Source: an uncultured Desulfovibrio sp.
Lineage (GTDB): Bacteria > Desulfobacterota > Desulfovibrionia > Desulfovibrionales > Desulfovibrionaceae
DNA length: 18,506 nt
Direction of reading: 5' to 3'
NCBI GenBank assembly: GCA_900553065.1
Contig: USBZ01000039.1
Location: forward strand, 1 to 18,506
Shown in pieces: positions 14,665 through 18,506 of this stretch. The notes under the pieces were generated by a model. The model searched no databases, was not told the origin of the DNA, and saw nothing but the letters and a program-made list of their open reading frames with translations. Made by a program: the position numbers and the translations under genes. Each line of letters opens with the position of its first letter. The first letter of the stretch is position 1.

Positions 14665-15123
14665 ATGAAAGCATCCAGACACGGTCCGTGGAAAATGCTG
14701 CTTGCGGGCACGATACTGGGAGCGGCACTGACGCTTCTGGCGGCCGCCGGAATGCAGTACTCCGACTCGAGACCTTTCTGTTCCACCTGTCACGTCATGC
14801 GGGAGGCCGCGCTCACGCACAGTCAGTCTCCGCATGCCGATCTGGCCTGCAACGAGTGCCATGCCCCCCACAACCTGCTGGCAAAACTTCCGTTCAAGGC
14901 TCAGGAAGGACTGCGCGACTTCGTGGCCAACCTTCAGGGTAAGGAAGCTCCGCTGCTCGCGCGTTCCGAAACCAGGGACGTGGTCAATGCCAACTGCCGG
15001 TCCTGTCACAGAGTCACCAATGAAAGCGTCATGACGGCGAAACCCTACTGTGTGGACTGCCACCGTGCCATGGCTCATCAAAAGAAAACCCCCATCAGTT
15101 TCAGGGAGGCGGCAGATGAATAA
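14665..15123 (+). CDS. nrfH: tetraheme cytochrome c quinol dehydrogenase NrfH
   Basis: NrfH is the membrane-anchored NapC/NirT-type cytochrome that oxidises menaquinol and donates electrons to NrfA. The 152 residues begin with a single membrane helix (about 11-30) that serves as an uncleaved anchor. Four CxxCH motifs follow: C39-H43, C62-H66, C111-H115 and C129-H133. The first is followed by V-M, giving the Met45 axial ligand (CxxCHxM) typical of NrfH heme 1. The start at 14665 has AGGGAGGAG about 5 nt upstream; a GTG one codon earlier is too close to that site. It overlaps nrfA by 8 bases, so the two subunits are translationally coupled. Confidence 0.95.
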   Translation: MKASRHGPWKMLLAGTILGAALTLLAAAGMQYSDSRPFCSTCHVMREAALTHSQSPHADLACNECHAPHNLLAKLPFKAQEGLRDFVANLQGKEAPLLARSETRDVVNANCRSCHRVTNESVMTAKPYCVDCHRAMAHQKKTPISFREAADE

Positions 15124-16651
15124 GATGAATATGATCATGACAGGTGCGGTTCTTGCCTGTTCCCTCATCAGTGCGGGCTGCCAGGACGAAAGCTATGAAG
15201 TGAAAACGCCCCTCTACCAGAGCGGGCTTCCCGCAAATACGCTGGACGCCTCGAAATTTGAAAAGGCTTTTCCTCTTCAGTATGCCTCATACCGGAAAAA
15301 CGACGAAAGCTCCGTGATGACGGAATACAAAGGCTCGGTGAATTTCCGAAAAAACGACAACGTCAATCCCCTTCCCCAGGGCTTCAGGGCGGCCCAGCCC
15401 TATCTGAAGAATCTGTGGCTGGGCTATCCCTTCATGTATGAATACAACGAAGCCCGCGGACATACCTATGCCGTGAAGGATATTCTCGACATCGACCGCA
15501 TCAACCGCTATGCCCCGGACGGCAAGGGCAACATGCCCACCACCTGCTGGAACTGCAAGGTTCCCAATATTTCGCAGTGGGTGGCCGACGAAGGAGACGA
15601 CGTGTGGAGCCGCGACTTCAACGAGTACCGCACGAAGGTGGACGTTATGAATGAAAGCATCAGCTGCGCCACCTGTCACGATACCACCAACATGGATCTG
15701 CAGCTCTATTCCATTCCGCTCAAGGACTGGCTGGACAGAAGCGGCAAAGACTGGGCCACGCTCTCGCGCAACGAAAAGCGCAGCCTTGTCTGCGGCCAGT
15801 GCCATGTGGAATACTACTTCACCCATAAGGACAACGGACCTGCAGGCAAGCCCGTCTTTCCGTGGGACAACGGTTTCGACCCCGAAGAAATATATGAATA
15901 CTACAACACCCACGGCGCGAACAACGGCCCGTTCACGGACTTCGTGCATGCTGTTTCGGGCGTAAACATCATCAAGGCACAGCATCCCGAATATGAAACC
16001 TGGCAGGACGGTCCCCACGGCGCGACCGGAGTCTCCTGTGCCGACTGCCACATGCCCTATGAAAAGCAGGACGGAAAGAAGTACTCCAGCCACTGGTGGA
16101 CTTCGCCGCTCAAGGATCCCGAACTTACGGCCTGTCGCACCTGTCATTCCGACAAGACTCCGGAATTTCTGCGCGCCCGCGTACACGATATTCAGGAAAA
16201 AACCTTCCGGCAGCTTCTCAAGGCGCAGGAAACCAGTGTAAAGGCTCATGAAGCCGTACGCCTGGCCAACGAGTTTACCGGTGAGAAAAACCCGGAATAC
16301 GAAACACTCATGGCCTCGGCGCGCGAAAATGTACGCAAGGGTCAGTTCTTCTGGGATCTCATTTCCGCTGAGAACAGCGTAGGCTTCCACAACCCCGCCA
16401 AGGCGCTCGACACGCTCATGAGTTCCATGCAGTACAGTCAGAAGGCCATAGACCTGTGCATCGAGGCCACCAACGCTCAGATTGCCGCGAACCTTGCAGG
16501 AGACATCAAGGATATCGTTCCGCCTATTCTGGAGTTCAGCCGTAAACTGCAGCAGGATCCGGAGTACATGAAGAGCCACAAATGGCTCGCTTACCTTCCC
16601 GTGCTGCCTGAAGCGGGTCTCGTATGGGAAGGCAATATAAGAGTGAAATAG
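15116..16651 (+). CDS. nrfA: pentaheme ammonia-forming nitrite reductase NrfA
   Basis: NrfA catalyses six-electron reduction of nitrite to ammonium in the periplasm and can also remove NO and hydroxylamine. The 511-residue protein has the hallmark CxxCK catalytic heme (C144-K148) and four CxxCH hemes (C184-H188, C226-H230, C308-H312, C340-H344). Active-site candidates are Arg114 (NEARGHTY), a Tyr in GQCHVEYYF (232-234) and His290 in KAQHPEYE, whose Lys287 and Gln289 fit the family's calcium site. The N-terminus (LACSLISAGC) is a lipoprotein-type signal with Cys22 as the likely lipidated residue, although the -3 residue is Ser rather than Leu. AGGGAGG lies 6 nt before ATG 15116 inside nrfH. 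It forms a NrfH2A4-type complex in Desulfovibrio. Confidence 0.97.
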   Translation: MNKMNMIMTGAVLACSLISAGCQDESYEVKTPLYQSGLPANTLDASKFEKAFPLQYASYRKNDESSVMTEYKGSVNFRKNDNVNPLPQGFRAAQPYLKNLWLGYPFMYEYNEARGHTYAVKDILDIDRINRYAPDGKGNMPTTCWNCKVPNISQWVADEGDDVWSRDFNEYRTKVDVMNESISCATCHDTTNMDLQLYSIPLKDWLDRSGKDWATLSRNEKRSLVCGQCHVEYYFTHKDNGPAGKPVFPWDNGFDPEEIYEYYNTHGANNGPFTDFVHAVSGVNIIKAQHPEYETWQDGPHGATGVSCADCHMPYEKQDGKKYSSHWWTSPLKDPELTACRTCHSDKTPEFLRARVHDIQEKTFRQLLKAQETSVKAHEAVRLANEFTGEKNPEYETLMASARENVRKGQFFWDLISAENSVGFHNPAKALDTLMSSMQYSQKAIDLCIEATNAQIAANLAGDIKDIVPPILEFSRKLQQDPEYMKSHKWLAYLPVLPEAGLVWEGNIRVK

Positions 16652-16678
16652 CTATCTGAGCACGGATAGACTTCACAG

Positions 16679-16709
16679 GGCCGGGGGGAAAATACCTCCG
16701 GCCTTTTTT
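16679..16709 (+). terminator. intrinsic terminator after nrfA
   Basis: A 9-bp stem with one G-U pair (16679-16687 with 16695-16703) is followed directly by six T (16704-16709). It lies 27 bp after the nrfA stop and closes the nrfHA unit. Confidence 0.9.
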
Positions 16710-16827
16710 GTGCCCGCGCAGCAGAGAGGTCAGTCTCTTCCTCCCCCCTGGAGGCCGACTTCTGCAGCCATGCACACGGCAAAAAAAATATAAAAAAGAT
16801 GCGCGAAACGCCCTGTCGGAAAACTGC

Positions 16828-16851
16828 TGACATTTGTCCGACCGAATGTCA
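16828..16851. repeat. inverted repeat TGACATT-N10-AATGTCA
   Basis: The two 7-bp arms are exact reverse complements with a 10-bp spacer (16835-16844). The arms share the TGACAT half-site with the palindrome at 9964-9977. No promoter or gene start is evident next to it. Confidence 0.5.
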
Positions 16852-16964
16852 TCCGGGCTGGGTCGAAATTATCCCCGGAGCAAAAAACTCCGTTCTTTCC
16901 AGCCACACATACCGGAGGAATTTCCCCAGCTCTCCCGGAATCTTATCCTGAGCGACGAACAACC

Positions 16965-16986
16965 CCATCTTCCGCGCAGAAGATGG
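16965..16986. repeat. 8-bp perfect hairpin
   Basis: CCATCTTC (16965-16972) pairs with GAAGATGG (16979-16986) around a CGCGCA loop. There is no T-tract on either side, so it is not a typical intrinsic terminator. Confidence 0.4.
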
Positions 16987-17162
16987 TCTGTCCAGAAATC
17001 AGCTGTCCCCTGCAAATAATGCTGTGCACCGCTCCCGAAGCATATAGTCCCAAAAACACCCGCCCATCTCCGGCATACCCTAAGCAGAAAAATCCAAGGA
17101 TCGAGTGTGAGACTCTTTCTGGAAAAAACGAAACCCGCCGTGCCGGCAACATACTGCAGACT

Positions 17163-18005
17163 TCAGTCAGCCCTGCCCGTAATGACGGTTTCAGCGTGAG
17201 AGTCACCGTTCTGAATAAGCTCATCCACATAAGGAAGCTCTATTCTGCCTGAACGAGGATTCTTGATGCTGTCCACAGGCGTTGTTATTACTGCCTCCAC
17301 ATCGGATTTTTCAAAGCAGAGATCGGAGTCGATGACTTCGCAGTCGACAAGTTTCAGATGCTCACAGTAGCAGAGCGGCTGGGAGCTGATGATGCGGCAG
17401 TTTTCAAGCGTCAGATGATCGGAGTACCAGCCGAGAAACTCTCCCTTCAGCGAGCAGTTCTTCACAGTCACGTTACGTGCGTGCCAGAACGCGTCACGAC
17501 TGGTGATGTCGCAATTCTCAAACGTGCAGTCATGCAGATACTGCAGGGCATACTTTCCCGTAAGACGAATATCCGACAAGGTCAGATTTCTTGCGTGCAG
17601 CATGCAGTAATCGCTTTTCACCGTGCATGCCGTCATGGCGACATCGTGGGAAAACCATCCGAACTCACCGGAAACGATATCACATGCCGTTACAGTCACA
17701 TCATGGCATTCCCGCAGAGCCTTGATGCCGTGCAGACGGGAATCGGCAATGTCGATATGATCTGAATACCACAGGGCGGCCCGGCCGTTTTCCGTGATGT
17801 CGCAGTTGCGAACACGCAGTCCGTGCACATGCCAGAGAGGATATCGAAGATTGAAAAAACAGCGCTCGACAGTAATGTCTTCGCATTCCTTGAGTGCGCT
17901 CTCCCCGTCCTCAGGACCGGTAAAGGAGCAATCTCTTACGTGGACATGGCGAAGTCCGTACAGTGCTCTTTCCTCATCAAAAGTCTTGTTCTCTATGGTA
18001 TCCAT
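17163..18005 (-). CDS. DUF3737-family right-handed beta-helix protein
   Basis: The 280-residue protein has the N-terminal MDTIENKTFDEERALYGL and the ESALKEC, YPLWH, GRAALWY, GIKALREC and DSIKNPRSG blocks that I recognise as DUF3737, a family of unknown function. The body is a regular coil repeat: reference positions fall at residues 49, 68, 89, 108, 127, 146, 165, 184, 203 and 222, exactly 19 residues apart except one 21-residue turn, and nearly all are Cys in an (N/E/A)C context. This implies a short parallel beta-helix with a stacked cysteine ladder. It has 16 Cys and many His and Trp, and no signal peptide, so it is probably cytoplasmic. GGAG lies about 11 nt before ATG 18005; an ATG at 18032 is poorly supported. 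It appears to be transcribed alone. By eye its base composition is lower in GC than its neighbours, which could reflect transfer. Confidence 0.85.
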   Translation of the reverse strand: MDTIENKTFDEERALYGLRHVHVRDCSFTGPEDGESALKECEDITVERCFFNLRYPLWHVHGLRVRNCDITENGRAALWYSDHIDIADSRLHGIKALRECHDVTVTACDIVSGEFGWFSHDVAMTACTVKSDYCMLHARNLTLSDIRLTGKYALQYLHDCTFENCDITSRDAFWHARNVTVKNCSLKGEFLGWYSDHLTLENCRIISSQPLCYCEHLKLVDCEVIDSDLCFEKSDVEAVITTPVDSIKNPRSGRIELPYVDELIQNGDSHAETVITGRAD

Positions 18006-18019
18006 ACCTGATAATCTCC

Positions 18020-18035
18020 TGATTATTCTCAATCA
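18020..18035. promoter_or_regulatory. possible operator TGATT-N6-AATCA at the DUF3737 start site
   Basis: A perfect 5-bp inverted repeat overlaps the predicted transcription start (near 18031) of the DUF3737 gene. It resembles FNR/CRP-type spacing loosely but is short enough to arise by chance. Confidence 0.25.
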
Positions 18036-18037
18036 CA

Positions 18038-18066
18038 GGTATAGCCATCCGCACCAAAAGAGCAAA
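18038..18066 (-). promoter_or_regulatory. candidate promoter of the DUF3737 gene
   Basis: On the minus strand TTTGCT (18066 to 18061) and TATACC (18043 to 18038) are separated by 17 bp. The leader to ATG 18005 would be about 26 nt. Confidence 0.45.
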
Positions 18067-18506
18067 TACCTATAATGTATACCACTCATGCCCGAAAGGC
18101 ATGCCTGAAGATACCACTCTCTCCTCTCAGGCGGGATCGACGAAGCGGTACAGAGCGGACTCCTGTAGTATACGCATTCTCCTGAAGCACATCAAAGGCG
18201 CAGAAAAAGTCTCCGCTCTCCTGAAAAGACGAGTACCAGGCCCTGCGGGCAGGGAGGCGCAGAAGATCTTTTATGGATGCAGCTTGCGACATGGGGCAGA
18301 GAACACATGAACGCCCTTCGGGCGCCCATCCCCCGAGCGTTTTCGAAAAATAAAAGTTGCTGAAGCCTGAATAGAAAGCAATACAAGCATTTCACTTCGC
18401 ATTGAGCATGTAATCCCTCCCATGTTGTCTTTAAAATAACATTAGTTATCGATTTAAAAAAAAATAAATTCCAAGAACCTGTAATGAGTTTTTATTTTGT
18501 TATTTT
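18067..18506. other. noncoding tail, strongly AT-rich at the right end
   Basis: No gene is supported. There are small hairpins: ATGCC/GGCAT at 18088-18102, the palindrome CCCTGC-GG-GCAGGG at 18241-18254, and CGCCC/GGGCG near 18313-18326. Open frames on both strands between 18086 and 18395 lack ribosome binding sites and recognisable protein. From about 18420 to the end the DNA becomes markedly AT-rich, with A and T runs and an ATAAC-ATTA-GTTAT repeat. This may be a promoter region for a gene beyond the window, or the edge of acquired DNA. Confidence 0.45.

Larger units (their letters stand above)
16710..17162. other. noncoding region between convergent nrfA and the DUF3737 gene
   Basis: No supported gene was found; open frames of 60-95 codons lack ribosome binding sites. 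It holds an inverted repeat at 16828-16851 and a hairpin at 16965-16986. A short GCCG/CGGC hairpin at 17137-17147 is followed on the minus strand, after 8 nt, by six T (17128 to 17123); this could be a poor terminator for the DUF3737 gene. Confidence 0.5.

Noticed and set aside
15287..16579. 430-codon open frame on the minus strand
   Set aside because: It is antisense to nrfA, whose five heme motifs are intact; no ribosome binding site or known domain.
16876..16892. CGGAG/CTCCG hairpin followed by TTCTTT as a terminator
   Set aside because: The stem is only 5 bp and the T-tract is interrupted; nrfA already has a strong terminator upstream.
18086..18292. 68-codon minus-strand open frame, possible gene remnant
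   Set aside because: No ribosome binding site, unremarkable composition and no similarity I recognise; an overlapping plus-strand frame is equally open.

Overview
The window looks like chromosomal DNA of a sulfate-reducer-type deltaproteobacterium (Desulfovibrionaceae: Desulfovibrio, Bilophila or Mailhella-like). This is inferred from a two-gene nrfHA nitrite reductase with a tetraheme NrfH, an HcpR/CRP-type palindrome in front of it, a GAF/AAA+ sigma-54-activator relative, and fairly GC-rich coding sequence with good Shine-Dalgarno sites. A DUF3737 protein, best known to me from gut Firmicutes, hints at an intestinal habitat. No rRNA gene, insertion sequence, CRISPR array or phage gene was seen.

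Layout, left to right. (1) Positions 1-571, minus strand: a tRNA-Lys(UUU) cut by the window edge, with its own promoter, and a small unrecognised CxxC protein gene. (2) 691-4096, minus strand: a compact phosphate uptake operon pstS-pstC-pstA-pstB, with ATGA overlaps between C/A and A/B. (3) 4355-4963, minus strand: gmhB, a heptose-bisphosphate phosphatase. (4) 5318-7485, plus strand: hemW and gluQ, overlapping by ATGA. (5) 7725-9689, minus strand: proA-nadD, with a clear promoter upstream of proA and a terminator after nadD. (6) 10059-12410, plus strand: a membrane-anchored TPR protein and a GAF-AAA+-HTH regulator, closed by a very strong terminator. (7) 12634-13971, minus strand: a polytopic membrane protein with two ferredoxin clusters. 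(8) 14665-16651, plus strand: nrfH-nrfA, with an operator and promoter upstream and a terminator downstream. (9) 17163-18005, minus strand: a DUF3737 beta-helix protein. The window ends in noncoding DNA that turns strongly AT-rich.

Most genes are housekeeping functions: phosphate uptake, LPS heptose synthesis, heme chaperoning, tRNA(Asp) queuosine modification, proline and NAD synthesis. The respiratory module is NrfHA: NrfH takes electrons from the quinol pool and passes them to pentaheme NrfA, which reduces nitrite to ammonium. The divergent Fe-S membrane protein could feed electrons to a related pathway, but this is only positional.

The most unusual object is the regulator at 10821-12410. 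It has the overall plan of a sigma-54 activator, but the GAFTGA loop, the Walker B glutamate, one arginine finger and the sensor II arginine are all changed. It is therefore unlikely to work as a normal sigma-54 activator. The other notable signals are a perfect TGTGATT-AA-AATCACA palindrome centred about 41.5 bp before the predicted nrfHA start of transcription, a TGACAT-TT-ATGTCA palindrome over the -35 box of the TPR-regulator operon, and an exact 19-residue periodicity in the DUF3737 protein.
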